A stretch of 64,000 bases of DNA from Actinernus sp. WN-2022 (Eukaryota > Cnidaria > Anthozoa > Actiniaria > Actinernidae): assembly GCA_030867875.1 (NCBI GenBank), contig JAOWCC010001501.1, forward strand, positions 32,880,792-32,944,791, given 5' to 3'. Shown piece by piece: positions 30,026 to 42,715 of the stretch (within the stretch, counting starts at the first letter, position 1; every line of letters starts with the position of its first letter). The notes under the pieces are model-generated. The model saw nothing but the letters and a program-made list of their open reading frames with translations, was not told the DNA's origin and searched no databases. Made by a program: the position numbers and the translations under genes.

Positions 30026-30145
30026 TGTAGTGTATCTGGTTTTAATGAATCCAAAGAGCGGCCATGTTTTGTCCAACACGCCATGCACACGAGGCACAGC
30101 ATCATACATATGAGATACCGCTGACCACTAGCTGTATATCTTACA
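30026..30145 (-). repeat. Gypsy 3' LTR, 120 bp
   Basis: In element orientation it begins TGTAAGATATACAGC and ends ATACACTACA. It differs from the other LTR at about five positions, mainly around GAGGCACAGC versus GAGTCATTGC, so the insertion is not recent. Confidence 0.9.
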
Positions 30146-30277
30146 CTTTCTCCCTTCTAAATTGTGTAATGTCTGTAACTTAAAATTGATCTAATCAAAC
30201 ATGGCATAACAATAACTAATAGTTCAGTGTTCTTAAACAGCTACTCTAATATTGTAACAAAATAGTTGTGCTCTTAA

Positions 30278-32568
30278 AGTGCCCCTACGATCAAATTTTG
30301 ACATATCAATTTTTTCTCATATTCGTAAAGTAGAGTGGCTATATTATTACCAGTTCAAACCGTTTTTCGATATGACGACGGGAAGTCTTATTTTTTGAAC
30401 TCCGAATCTTGAATTTTACATCCGCCATTACGCGAACCCGTTCCTGTGGGCGAGGAATGCCTGGTCATTTTTTAGCGTACGTGACGTCATACACTTAAGG
30501 TTATCGTATACCTTCAGGGTACTGTTCCGGATAAAATTAAGTAGCGTCTCGAATATTCGTCGTATTTAGATAAATTATACCTCATTTAAAGCCTATAAAA
30601 TTGGCTACAACGATATACCTAAGGTTTGTAATTTTGATAAAAGTGCGATTTTTAAATAAACTTCTTTTCCAAACAAGCGAGTTGGTTTCCAAGAGCTCCA
30701 ACTCCACGACAATTTAATGAATTTAAGATATGTTTGCTTTTCTGGACTCCCACAGACCTTGTTTATGAAACTGTGCCGGCGATTGTGGAAATTCGAAGCC
30801 GTTCTGAAGATATTTTGGTCTTCGTGAAACTGCTAACGCGAATCCAAGTATAGATGCGAGAATCGCTCTCAGCGCCTCAATTTTAAAAATTAAAAAAATC
30901 GCCGACACGGGTTTTTTAGCTGATATAAATTGCGAACAATCTGTATAAATTTGAAGTAATTCGCACAAATTGGCGTCGAGTTGGAGCTTTTTTCAAACTA
31001 TGTTTGGAACGAAAATAGAAAGTCAAGACGACCGCTCTGAAACTAGCCGGCCGGCGAGACTGATTCTTTCAACCAGTGACTGGGAAATGTCACAGTCAAA
31101 ACTTTCCACAACAACACGTGTGGCTACTTTTCCCATACAAAACTTCACGCGAACTAACATATGTAGTAAGAAAGTGTACCATTTTCCCGCTTTGAAAAGC
31201 AAACAAAACGTTTTGAATAGAAATAATCGTTCAAGTTTGTGCATTGTACAGGACTGTAGCAATTTAACGAACCACAAAATTAAGCTGGCATTTCGCTACA
31301 TGAATAATTCAAGCCTTTAGTTGAGTACCAAGAATACGGTTTGTAATTCTCTCAAGCCTCATGCAAGGATGGTTTGTGTACGTTTTGAGGACAGAAGCTT
31401 CTCCATAATTGTTTGTATCACATGGAATAGCCGGTAAGACCGTACTAGTATAGATTGACCGAAAAATAAGCGGCTACGTTTGCTGAGAACATAGTTTATC
31501 ATAAATAACTCATATTGCTGTTTCCTATAAACAGATAAACCTATCGATGTAGTATGCCTTTTAATTTACTGCTAATTTTATTTTCAAGACAATAAACCAC
31601 AGAAGAAACCACCAATATTATTTCATGAAGTACCTTGTTTCAGTTGTTTGTGTCAAACAGAAACGGGGGGCGCGAAGTTTGGTTCTGTTGATTCTGTGAT
31701 AGCCACTGTAAAAGCTGCAGATCAGTCAGTTTCAATACATTGTTTTAGTCTCTAGTATAAAATTCTTATCATTCACGATTTCATGTTAGACAAGAGAGCG
31801 ATTTAATTTTATAGCAATTACATTGTATTTTAGAATGTAGATTCGCCGGAAAATCTATTTCCGGGACACAGATAATTCTCGATCTCTCTCATTTACGAAC
31901 TAGCAATCCGGGTTTCACTACACTTAGGACTTATAAACTGCTGATCATTACCTTAGTGATTTCTCCGCTGAATTCTCCCTGTAGCCCGGATCCAGTAACA
32001 GCACAACCTGAAAGCCGAACCAGGGAAAATACCCTGGGAAAAAATTACCCCCAAAAGATAAGAAACCTCTGATCTACTTACTGGCAGGCCACTTCCCAAG
32101 CGATTTTAGCGACTATTCATTCGTCCAGCTTTCAACTCGGTCGCCAGCGGCTCTATTTCCCCCTAAATCATCAACATCCGGCAATAAATTTAAACAGAAA
32201 GACACATTACTATGTTCTGAAGAATCTGATGCAGATTTTAGGTCGTTATTTACTAAACCACAGCAAAATTCGCAGTGTGAGTTTGTCGACAATATAAGAA
32301 GAAATGTATGGGTTCGAAGCAACTTGAGAACGATGCGTTAAGTGTATGACGTCACATACGCTAAAAAATGACTAGGCATTCCTCGCCCACGGGAACGGAT
32401 TCGAGTAATGGCGGACGTGATTTTGACGGTAAACTCTCTTTAAAATGTGTGGTCTAATTGGCCCCATTCAAACTTTTTTCACTGATTTGGCTATTTCTGC
32501 CACTGTTTGTTCTTATGGAATACAAAAAAGTGGCAAAAGAAATGGTCAATTTTCGTCGTAGTGGCACT
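30278..32568. mobile_element. 2.3-kb TTAA-flanked DNA transposon, Kolobok-like (THAP remnant)
   Basis: The ends AGTGCCCCTACGATCAAATT and (reversed) AGTGCCACTACGACGAAAAT are flanked by TTAA (30274-30277, 32569-32572). Inverted repeats extend over about 210-230 bp (the word TTAAGTGTATGACGTCAC near 32340 and its inverse near 30485). Plus-strand codons near 31240 read LCIVQDCSN, and in another frame near 31372 VCVRFEDRSF. These fit the start and the C-x-x-H-F part of a THAP zinc finger, a domain of Kolobok and P transposases. The frame is broken and the His is lost. The target TTAA supplies the stop codon of the Gypsy integrase frame. Confidence 0.65.
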
Positions 32569-33486
32569 TTAAAGGTCTAGTTTAACTGGTGGTTTTCTGA
32601 CTCTTGCTGGGTAGCGCGGAGACCCAGTCTCACCACTGCTTGGTGTTCCTATTCTGGCCTTAGTCATGGAGGTGTCAATCTCCTCTGGCAAGGGTGTGGC
32701 TTCTACCTCTGGACAAGAACTTGGAATGTCCGCTCCTTCGGCATGAAGGTTAACATTCCCCATTGCGGGTTGCAATAGTACTTGGTCTGGAAATGTGGTG
32801 TTGTGTTGTGTTACTAGTGCACTGGATTCTTTTAACTGGTCAACATGCCGACGCCACATTGTGTTGGGAGCAACCTCTACCTGGTATGACAAAGGCCCAT
32901 CTCTTGCTATGATTGTTCCAGGTATCCACATATCTCCCCGATTGTAGTTCCGTGCAACTACTGTCTGGCCTATGGATAGCTCACGTGTAATCCTGGAACC
33001 CTTGTTGGTTCCTTGACTTATCTGGTTGTTGATAATTTTGTTGCGAAGGTCTGGTTTCAACAAATCTAGTCGCGTACGGAGGTTCCTTCCCATAAACAAG
33101 ACAGCAGGAGATTCTCCTGTGGTTGAATGAGGAGCATTTCGATAAGCCAACAGAAAGTTAGCTAGCCTAATCTTGGGTGGTTTCTCTTCTCTTCCCTTCT
33201 TCATTGTCTTCTTGAAGCTCTGTACAAAACGCTCAGCTAAACCATTTGTGGCTGGATGATAGGGAGCTGAGGTGATATGTTTGACACCATTCTGCTTAAG
33301 AAAATGCTGAAATTCTTGGGAAGTGAATTGAGGCCCATTGTCACTCACTAATTGCTGGGGTACTCCATATCTGGTAAAAATTGTTCGTAGTTTTTCAATA
33401 GTCTTGGTGGCACTTGTTGACTGCATGACTTCCACTTCTGGCCATTTTGAATGAGCATCTACTACTATGAGGAACATAGACCCCAT
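32569..33486 (-). pseudogene. Gypsy integrase domain
   Basis: A 305-codon open frame with VVDAHSKWPEV (first Asp), LVSDNGPQFTSQEF (second Asp) and NGLAERFVQSFKK (Glu), the usual DDE core. A chromodomain-like or GPY-type tail follows (SIGQTVVARNYNRGDMWIPG). Its stop codon comes from the TTAA target of the nested transposon, so the original C terminus is lost. It belongs to the inactive element 30026-36035. Confidence 0.85.
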
Positions 33487-34817
33487 AAAGGGTCCAGCAA
33501 AGTCTATGTGTATTCGCTGCCATGGTGAGCTTGGCCATTCCCATGGGTGTAATGGTGCTAGGCAGGCTCATTTTGCACCAACTGACACCCTGGGCAGTTC
33601 TTTGCCAGCAGCTTAATTTGTTTATCAATTCCGGGCCTAGATGAAAAGCAATAGGTCGCTCAGTTCCATTCATCATTACATGTGACAGTACTGCCCCGAC
33701 ACCAACTGGTGATGCATCGCATGCAAGCCTGAGTGGTATATCTGGATTATAGTGGGTAAGAACCAGATCTGATGTTATCATTTCCTTAGTTTGCTTTAAG
33801 AAATGCTTCTTCACACTCTGGGACCAGTTCCACTTGTGGTTTCCCTCAAGTAGCCCATTTAGTGGTTGGATAACCGTGGCCAACTGGGGCAGAAATTTAT
33901 GGTAATAGTTCACCAACCCAAGGAATGAACGGATTTGTTGCACGTTCTCTGGACATGGTGCATTCACAATGGCATCAATCTTGTCCTGAGTTTTATGCAG
34001 ACCACTGGCATCAATTTCGTGGCCACAAAACTTGATCTTATCCTTAAACAAATCACACTTCTTTGGGTGTGCACGTAATCCACAGGCTTTCAGTCGGCTG
34101 AGGACCTTCTCTAAGTTACTCAGGTGTTCCTCTTCTGTTTTCCCAGTGATTATCATATCGTCTAGTAAGCAGCTTGTACCTGTATCGGTTATATTGAAAC
34201 AGTCCCATGTGGGTGTTTATGGTTAGGAACTTCCGTGACTCCTCCTTAACCTCCATTTGGTGGTATGCTTGTTTCAAGTCAAGTTTGCTAAACTTCTGGC
34301 CCCCTGCCAAGTTTGCAAAAATGTCCTCGATTCTTGGGAGGGGGTACTGTTCTGCCTGTAGTTGTGGATTTATGGTTGTCTTGAAATCTCCACAAATCCT
34401 CACTGAACCATCCTGTTTAATCACCGGAACTATGGGCGTTGCCCACTCACTCCACTCTGTTTTTGTGAGTATCCCTTTATCCACTAGGTCTTTGATCGCT
34501 GCCTCTACTTTGGACTTGATTGCATATGGCACTTGTCTGGCTTTTCAAAACTTGGGCTCAACATTCTTCTTCAATACTACTTTAGCTTTAGTTGTATTGA
34601 GTAGGCCTAAGTTGTCTACAAAGATCTCTGCATATTCATTCAGGAGGTTTTCTAGCTTCTCTGGTGCGGTTGGTTTCGGTGTACCATCTACTCTGAGTGC
34701 CTTTATGTTACCCCAATCCAACCGAATTTTGTTAAGCCAGCTTCTCCCGAACAGGGCTGAACCACTTGTCTTGACTACATATAAAGGTAGGGTGTTTGTG
34801 TGTCCATTGTATGTCAC
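33395..34817 (-). pseudogene. Gypsy reverse transcriptase and RNase H, broken frames
   Basis: The frame from 34817 carries LFGRSWLNKIRLDWGNI, meets a stop at 34543-34545, and continues with VRICGDFKTTINPQLQAEQY and FSKLDLKQAYHQMEV (RT motifs). After GLFQYNR roughly 35 residues are missing, and the frame shifts to LLDDMIITGKTEEEHL (catalytic DD near 34155). RNase H-like RLACDASPVGVGAVLSH follows near 33720. Confidence 0.8.
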
Positions 34818-34828
34818 ATTGACCTGGA

Positions 34829-35844
34829 CTACTCCACTGGTGAAATTCTTTCCCCAATGTATGTCTTCAGATCAATGTTTGTGTCCTCTAACGTCCTTGA
34901 GAAGTGTTTTTGATACATTCCCAAAGGTATTACTGAAACTGCAGAGCCAGTGTCTAACTCCATTTTAAGTGGTTTACCCTCAACATGTGGTGTTACCCAG
35001 ATGATATCACTTTCTGTCTTACCAAGGTTGTTTATTTCGAGGCTGCCCAGCAGGTCATCTTCACTATCACTGTTCTCCTGGACTACATGTACCCCTGCAC
35101 CACTCTTTTTCTCTTGATCAGATTTCTGTTGTTCCCTGTTAGATAGTCTCGAACGGCAGACTTTCTCTATATGGCCCTTCTTATTGCACCATCGGCATAG
35201 CACATCTTTAAATCGACAATCTTGGGGGTCGTGTGCATTAGACCCACACCGGTAGCACTCACTGCGCCATTTCTTTGAACCTCTTTTGAGCTTATGGACT
35301 TGGTTTCCTGTTTTTGACCTCCTTGTAGTTTCATAGTATCGTGTGCTGCTGTTTCCATGGCTATGGCAATCTCCATGGCCTGTGCGAAACTTAGGTTTTC
35401 TGTTACGAGTAGCCGTTTTTGTGTCTGCTCGTTTCTTATTCCACACACCAATCTATCTCTAAGCATCTCTGTCAAGTTAGCCCCAAAGTTGCAGTGCATG
35501 GATAACTTCTTCATTTCGGCCACAAAACAGCGGATGTTTTCTCCTTCGATTTGGTTTCTTTTGTAGAATCGAAATCGTTCCGCGATTTCGAGCGGTTTTG
35601 GGTCCAGGTGATTTTTCAGGGTTTCCACGATCACCTTGTACGATTTTACTGCAGGTTTTTCCGGTGCCAGCAGATTTTTTAGAAGAGCAAAGGTTTTGCT
35701 ACCCATTAGGCTTAGTAGTGCCGGTACTTTCTTGTCACTACCAATGCTGTTTACAATGAAGAATTGCTCCACTCGCTCGACATACGACGTGTCCCAGTCT
35801 TCGGTGGTTTCGTCGAAATTCTCTATTTTTCCGATGGTCGTCAT
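34829..35844 (-). pseudogene. Gypsy Gag, zinc knuckles and protease
   Basis: Gag begins at an ATG at 35844 (MTTIGKIENFDETTEDW) and runs open to 35167. A frame change near 35290 leads to CYRCGSNAHDPQDC and CRWCNKKGHIEKVC (two zinc knuckles) and then KMELDTGSAVSVIP, the aspartic protease active site. In an active element the frame change could be programmed, but the decay elsewhere prevents a conclusion. Confidence 0.8.
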
Positions 35845-35915
35845 TTTCGAGCTGATTCTAAACCCTTAAATCTTATGCCTTGGGGGAATTTCCGAATCCC
35901 ATCCCTCGTCGCCAC

Positions 35916-36035
35916 TGTAGTGTATCTGGTTTTAATGAATCCAAAGAGCGGCCATGTTTTGTCCAACACGCCATGCACACGAGTCATTGCATCATACATG
36001 TGAGATACTGCTGACCACTAGCTGTATATCTTACA
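35916..36035 (-). repeat. Gypsy 5' LTR, 120 bp
   Basis: Same length as the 3' LTR. On its inner side lies TGGCGACGAGGGAT, a good tRNA primer binding site; on its outer side lies the AAAAC target duplication. Confidence 0.9.
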
Positions 36036-36059
36036 AAAACCTTAGTAAGTAAGTTTATT

Positions 36060-37620
36060 TGCCACAAAAATAGGAATTACAGATACAGTAGAATGTAATG
36101 TATGGCGAGGAGACCTCGAGAAACCATCAGCCTTATAGCTTAATAAGTTTATAATAACTGATGCATTTGTGTGGCATGATCCATTCAGTAATCATCTATT
36201 TGAGTAAGAAATCATTCATTTTTTTCTTGAAACTAGGAAAACTGGTTGAACCTGTGATATACGTTGGCAGGGAATTCCAAGTTTTAGGACCTTGGTATAG
36301 AATTGTAAACTGTTTAAGATTAGTACGACAGGCATATTAGATCGATAATTGGATACTGATCTAGTGTTGTAGTTATGTACTTGACTGCTAGTTACGAATA
36401 AATTGAGGAAGGTCGAAGGCAACAACTGATTATGATAACAAAACATAAACTTTGCTACATGAAATGAGTAGACTTTAAAAATGTCTAGTATATCTAACTG
36501 AGCAAATAAAGGAGCAGAGTGAGCTCGGTAATCTGAATTGGTCATGGCTCGCACAGCATGCTTTTGTAAATTAAATATTCTATTTAGATTAGTTACATAT
36601 GTGGATGACCAAGCTATGTTACACTAACTAATATAAGGGTATACTAATATATATAATACAGAGTTTATTTTGTTTTAGCAGATAAATAAAAGCGAGACCT
36701 ATATATTATACCAACTGACTTAGACATATTTTTGCAAACATGACTGATGTGCTGTTTCCAAGTAAGGTACGGTGTTCATCGATATACACACCTAAGAATT
36801 TTATTACATTTTCTTGTTTGAGTAAGTGATTACCAAGGTAAAGGGAAAATTTGTTGGTAATTTTCTTCTGTTTTGTTTTAAAAATAATGTAATTAGTTTT
36901 CTTGATATTAACGGAGAGCTTAATTATTGCATTTCATCAAAACGTCAAAATTATACAATGCCTCGTTTAGCACAAGCTCTAAAAGGTTAGGATCTGAATG
37001 AGGAATGAACGAAAAGAAGAATTTACCTCTGGTATTTTGTTTGCTAGACTTGGACCAATATTGGTAAAATATTTGCAAAATCTATCAGCGATCTCCAAAG
37101 TATCAGTTATTATCTTGCCGTCAGATTTAAATGAGGGCAAGGACGGCTTGCTTTTTTGTTTGTTTATGACTTCATTTATCAGCTTCCAGGTTAATTTGAG
37201 GTCGTTTTTGGCGCTTTCTAATCTATTATCATAATATCATCGCTTGATAAATCTAATTAAATGATTGAGCTTATTTTTGTAAGCTTTATACAGCGATTCA
37301 CGTAATGTAGTTGGTGATCTAATTAATTGTTTGTAAAGTCTTTTTTTTTTCTAATGGAGCTCAATAGTCCTTTAGTTAACCAAGGAGTACTGAGCTTTTT
37401 CAGTTGTTTAAAGGGAAACAGGCTTCAAAATGCATGGTATATTCGTTTATGAAGGCATTGAAATAATCGTTAGGGTCTTCTTCATTAAGAATATTAGACC
37501 GATTTATTTGGGAAAGAAGTCTACAGAATTTGCTAAAATTGTTTTTGTTGAAAGAACGCTTAAATATTTTCTCCAAAACCATCATTCCCTATAGATGAAG
37601 AAAGATTAAGTTTTTATAAT
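36060..37620 (-). pseudogene. CR1-like reverse transcriptase fragment with internal deletion
   Basis: Minus-strand frames show a linker near 37550-37000 (a TWKLINEVINKQKS-like stretch, then IADRFCKYFTNIGP). They then jump to LSVNIKKTNYIIF and KFLGVYIDEHRT near 36900-36780, and end with MRAMTNSDYRAHSAPLF and HNYNTRSVSNYRS near 36400. The catalytic middle of the enzyme is missing near 36960-36990. Inactive. Confidence 0.65.
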
Positions 37621-38320
37621 TTTAGTGTGAGCTCCCTAGAAAAGCATTTATTTGCTTTTGGGGCAAACACATAAAATATGTTTAAATAATAAAAAAATGT
37701 ATGGTGCTTGGTGTGTGCCTTTTGTAGCCAGGGTAACCTAGATACAATCCTAAAAACTACAAAAGCGTGCTGCCTGCGTCATTCTCAAAACTGACATTAG
37801 GGCCAGATATGTGCCACTTTTCAGTAAGCTTCAATGGCTTTCTTTTTATGAGGAGGCCAAGATAATAGAAGTAGTATAAATAGAAGTAGTATATAATCTT
37901 TCCTAAATACTCCTGGAGTCCCTGGCCCAGACACAATAACAGCACTTTGCAGTGGTGGGGCCTGGTCCATGATATAATCTTGTTGAAAAGCAGAATCACA
38001 CTGGAGCTGACTCTGACAGCCACTTAACATGTACACAATCATGTAGTACCTCATTATCATAAGGACTCCAGGCCCTCTTGTCCATTTAGGGAACTGTTTC
38101 TCTAAATACACTACCTATTCATTGCATTCGTTGTATATGTTCTACATTTTAACCATTGTTTAGATTTACATTATGTATAGATATTTTTATTGCTGTAATA
38201 CATGTACATGTATATGTTAACTGTTTTTCGAGCACCACAAGTTTATCAGTGTTTGCACTGTTGAGTGTTACCCTCTATAAATAAAGTCTTATTATTATTA
38301 TTATGTAGCATACATGGGCA
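37620..38320. other. No gene recognised; ends in an (ATT)n stretch
   Basis: AT-rich sequence without a supported gene. A short ATTATTATTATTATT microsatellite after AATAAA lies at 38280-38305 and could be the tail of an unrecognised retroposon. Confidence 0.4.
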
Positions 38321-38324
38321 TGTA

Positions 38325-38680
38325 AACAAAATCATGTGACCAATGACGTCATTGTTATGACATCACCACCAAGTGATTCATGGGGACCCAATACCATGTC
38401 TGTCAAAAATTGAGCCGCCTGCTATTAGAAGTTAGGGAGATACAGGCGTGTACTTAAAATCATGTCACCGATGATGCCATCAACTAAAGTAAGTGATTTA
38501 TGGGGACTCAATACCATGTCTCAGTGTCACAGTTTGAGCCGCCTTCCATTAGAAATAAGGGAGATAATTATGGGTATGTACTTAAAATCATCAATATGAC
38601 ATCACCACTAAGTGATTTATGGGGACCTAATACCATGTCTGTTAAAGTTTGAGCCACTTGCCATTAATATTAAGTACTGA
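38325..38680. repeat. Three imperfect tandem units of about 125 bp
   Basis: Each unit contains TTAAAATCAT, GACATCACCA-like words, AGTGATTTATGGGGAC and AATACCATGTCTG, followed by TTTGAGCCGCCT and a GGGAGATA word. Unit starts are near 38325, 38450 and 38580. No coding function is evident. Confidence 0.75.
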
Positions 38681-41600
38681 GTTAATTAGGCATCAAAACA
38701 TACAAGGGTTTTATATCACTATTGGTGGGACTCAAATTAGTGCAAGTTAATGAGCATGCACATCTCCCACATTCCTCAAGTATATAAATATGCTTGCCTT
38801 CACTTTACAGTTAGTGGGAATTTCCTAGGAAAATCATGGGAAATTCTTAGGAAAAATATCTAGCTGTTAGTTAACAGCAATTAAGTTAACAGTGACATGC
38901 CTACTAAGAAAGATTTGACTGAAGCACAACTACAAGAAATTCAAGACCTACATGTTCTGGTGGTCATGCTTCTACAAAGGAGGTAAAAAATAGGTTTGGA
39001 ATTGGTGCCAGCATAAAATTTGGAATCCAAAGAAAGGTAACTCCTTTGAAACACCCCCTAGAGAAGGAATGAGGCATAATGTATATGACATGTTCCAGAG
39101 GTTCAGAGCATGAGAAAAGAAATAAAGAAGAAGAGTTTGAACCTGAGTCTGAGTGGGCGATTGTTGGAGCATTTCTGATACATGTAGTTCTTGGCGTCAT
39201 TGGCTTAATTTCTAGGTTGTGATGAAATAAAAAATGAAATTGAAAACAAAACCAGAGCCTGTGATCCCTCAAATGGAACAAAGAAAGAATGAGGAAATGG
39301 AGGAAAACAGTAACTCTCAGTTGCCTATAATATATTATATAAATGTGCGAGCCTGAGTTGTGTGGCAAATAACGCAGAGTTGTCACCTGTTATCCAAACC
39401 CCTGTCTATTAATGCACTGCTACTTAGTTTTAATTAGGAAGATTCAAAAAATTCTGAAGAATGGGGGTTATGTACATTGTACCCATGGAAGTCTCCTCGG
39501 CTCATTATGAGCTTTTTAAGAATTACAACATGTACATGTAGGGTGGAAAAAGGTAGAACAAAACCTTGGTTAGACCCGAGTTTTTCTACAACCCAATAAT
39601 TTATTATTTTGCATACAATGATTTTCTCAAAAAGTGCCTCAAAAAAGCCTCTCAAAAATATAGTGCTGATCTCTGTCCTGGAACTGTCAGTTTGTACACT
39701 ACATGACCACATTACATGTACATGCACAATTTTAATTTTTGCTTGTGATCAGTTTTGCATCGTAGGAATTAAATTTATTTGGCAACAAGAACTAGGAGGA
39801 TATGTTGTTCTGAAAGCCCTGCCCCAATTATATAAGAAGTTCAATGGTTGGCTCCTTCTTTCCTGAGATTTATACACTGAAAAATAAAAGAATGCCATGT
39901 AGTGTACTTACATATAATGGGCAGTCTGTATTATGTGGCCATCTGTGTTCACCAGTCACTGTATTATAAAAGAAAAGAACCTCTCCCGACTTGCAATAAT
40001 ATTTCTCCCAATTTGACTCCATCTTTCAAATCATATAATTTTGTTTCACCTGCAAAGATAAACAGGATTTAAGGTTGAGTCTTCTTTAATGAAAATGCAG
40101 CATGATACATGTGCGTAAAGAACACTAAGGTCTATATATAGACTTCTCTAGAGAGGGTCTTTATTATATTATGAGCTAACCATTTCAAAAACAAGTTCCC
40201 AGGTAAATGACAGAAGTTCTCAATCGCCTAGGGCTAAGAGTTCACAGTTATACAAGACAAAAATAATTTTGAGGTCTTATGGGTGTCAATTAAACCCTGG
40301 CTATACCTTAATGTTAGCAATTAACCAACTTGATAACCACAACATATGCGAACATCCTCCCTCAAAGTGTGACAAAGGGCAATTTCAGTATCTGTTGAGC
40401 AATTTCTGTCCATATTTTTAAGAACCCAAAATTCGAAAACCACACATGCTTATTTATATAGAGCTATTTCAAAAAGCCTGTCATGACCAGACCAAAAGTG
40501 AGAAAATTGGTAGAAGGCCAATATTGCTGTCTAATACAATCATGTACGTATATAAGGACAAGTGAAAAATGAATACATTTTAAATCGAGCAAGCAAGAAC
40601 AGATGACATGATTTTAGAATGTAAATCTATCCAATTTCCTTTCAGTCTGCATGATCAGGTACATGTAGTCTTTAGTCATATTGGGAGACAACATTTGTTT
40701 AATACATGTATAGCTGTACCTGTAACAGCATAAATGCAATATACTGTACAGCATATACATGTATGCCTGCATGTAGATTATTATGTACATGTACTTAAGT
40801 TGTTGCAGTGTAGAGTTTACAGTTAGTTTTGTAGGGCAGTTTATTACCTGGCACCTTTTAATTAATTATTATTAGTTATTTTTAGCTGCTAGCATGCAGT
40901 TACAATGTAGATTTTTGTCTGCATGCAATAATCAAATATGAAAGCTATATATTTTAAATTACATATACATGTACCTACCTTCGTATAAATTAAAACAAAT
41001 AACTGCATTCCTTGTATTTCCTTTTTGATTAGTAATTGTTTTAAAGTTTTATATTAGACTGCATGAGATGTAAACACAATTCTAATACTACATGTACCTT
41101 CTGATGTCATCAAAGGTGCATTTATTTAGTGAAAGGTACAATGTAATTTAAGATATCAGTGCTGAGAATACATTCAATTTAATTTATTTATTTATGACAT
41201 TCGGACACAAGGTCACAGGAGATTAAACAATAGGACTCAAAGTCCCTTACAAGGTTTGCCTCATATTATACAGTTACAGTAAATGCTCTGACTGTTACTA
41301 AACATATTAATTTCTGTTTCATTGAGTTTTGCACTATCTGGTTTCCTTTATGCATGGCTGTCATTACATTTTTAAGTTGCTGGACAACTGAGATGCATGT
41401 ACAATGTACATTGTAGCTGGTCTTTTTGTGCAATAACAACTCGGTAGCTGGCAATGATCATCATATACATTGCTGGCAATAATATTACCAGTAGCTGGCT
41501 TAATTCTGACAGCCCTGCATGTTTATGTGTATATATATACATGTACATGTATGTGTTATTAAACAAATACTCATTATTGTGAAAATGTAACTACATTGTA
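38680..41600. other. Long AT-rich stretch without a recognised gene
   Basis: About 2.9 kb with no supported gene. A short plus-strand frame at 38898 (MPTKKDLTEAQLQEIQ, about 29 codons) could be a fragment but has no recognisable domain. TACATGTA words are abundant from 39500 on. Nothing else stands out. Confidence 0.4.
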
Positions 41601-41624
41601 AAATAATTTTGATTGTTGTTCCAG

Positions 41625-41965
41625 ACTCTTTGAGGATCCTGAAATATTATCCTCAAGGATCCTGGAACAACCCTCAAGGATCCTGTAAAAATAATCCTCA
41701 GGATTCCAGGAACAATCCTCAAGGATCCTGGAACAATCCTAAAGGAACCTGGAACAATCCTCAAGGATCCTGTAAATTAAAATATTATCCTCAAGGTTCT
41801 TGGAACAATCCTCAAGGGTCCTGGAACAAGCCTCAAGGATCCTGGAACAATTTTCAAGGATCCTGGAAAATCCTTGCAAGGAAATGCCAGGATCCTGTAA
41901 GGAACCCTCAAAGATCCTTGGAGAAACATGGGTAGGATCCTTTAGGATCTTGTACATGTACATAC
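41625..41965. repeat. 21-bp minisatellite with GGATCC in each unit
   Basis: Units resemble CAAGGATCCTGGAACAATCCT and repeat about fifteen times with drift and a few length changes. The plus-strand open frame (NNPQGSW repeats) exists because the period is a multiple of three. There is no evidence for a protein. Confidence 0.85.
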
Positions 41966-41999
41966 AGGATCCTGCAAGGTTTTTCACCACTGGGAGTAG

Positions 42000-42540
42000 C
42001 ATTTGAATATCTTGAGCAATCATGGCACACAAAGCATAAGGCCGGACATTCATGCTGTACTGCCTCTAAAGATGTTATGTGCTGTTTACTCAACTTGAGG
42101 TCTCACTAGAGAGTTAAGTAAGCCTGTTGCTGGTTTAACCTGTGTGCTGCATTGTGGTAAGTTTCTATGTAAGAGGCCTATATAGTATTTCCATCAGGCC
42201 TTGCCCTAGTTAACATATTTAACATGGGTGTCCCTGATTGCATATATCATCTTGTATGAAGACACCACAATATTTGTGGCTTTTTACTTGTATGGAGGAA
42301 TAAAATGGTACATGTAGGCATGTGTTGATTACAACCAATACCATTTGTTTCAAGATTTATCTATTATTAATAAAAATGGGTCAGTTGACTGAACTTGGAT
42401 AACTCTTGGTTGGCAGCCAAGGGGGTAGGGGTAATTAACCACCTAATCTGCCCCCAGTACATGTACCTGGGAAAAATCTTTAAATTTACAACGTTCCATT
42501 TGTGAATCCTCCACCCTGACAATTAACTGACTATAGTGCA
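42000..42540. other. No gene recognised
   Basis: AT-rich sequence after the minisatellite. No coding, RNA or repeat feature that I can support. Confidence 0.35.
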
Positions 42541-42546
42541 TATACC

Positions 42547-42715
42547 TCAAGGCTCCTGAAACGTGCTCGATTCAAAGGAATATTATGTCAAACTTCATAC
42601 ATCAATTCCACATAACAGTTCCGAGACCTTTGATAAACCATTCAAGCGAACGTTTTAAGAATAGTCGATAAAACAGGAGAAAACACTTACCGAGAATCAA
42701 TACACATGAAGTTGT
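42547..42715 (-). repeat. Dispersed repeat with a splice-donor-like word; copy at 51293-51458
   Basis: CAAGGCTCCTGAAACGTGCT through GAATCAATA matches 51293-51458 with scattered changes. On the minus strand it contains GATTCTCG followed by GTAAGT, a good 5' splice site, in both copies. It could derive from a first exon and promoter region that has been duplicated or mobilised. Confidence 0.7.

Larger units (their letters stand above)
30026..36035 (-). mobile_element. Ty3/Gypsy LTR retrotransposon, inactive, with nested transposon
   Basis: LTRs of 120 bp lie at 30026-30145 and 35916-36035 (about five differences). Their outer ends read TGTA...TACA in element orientation. A 5-bp target duplication AAAAC flanks the whole (30021-30025, 36036-36040). 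Inside the 5' LTR is a primer-binding-like TGGCGACGAGGGAT; before the 3' LTR is a purine tract AGAAGGGAGAAAG. Minus-strand coding order is gag (35167-35844), zinc knuckles CxxC near 35200, protease DTGS near 34960, RT, RNase H, and integrase. A 2.3-kb TTAA transposon sits at 30278-32568. Several frameshifts and stops make it inactive. Confidence 0.9.

Noticed and set aside
31023..31277. Minus-strand 84-codon open frame as a gene
   Set aside because: It lies inside the TTAA element opposite the THAP-like codons and shows no protein-like pattern.
41609..42053. NPQGSW-repeat open frame as a protein
   Set aside because: It follows a 21-bp minisatellite; no start context, no flanking coding sequence.
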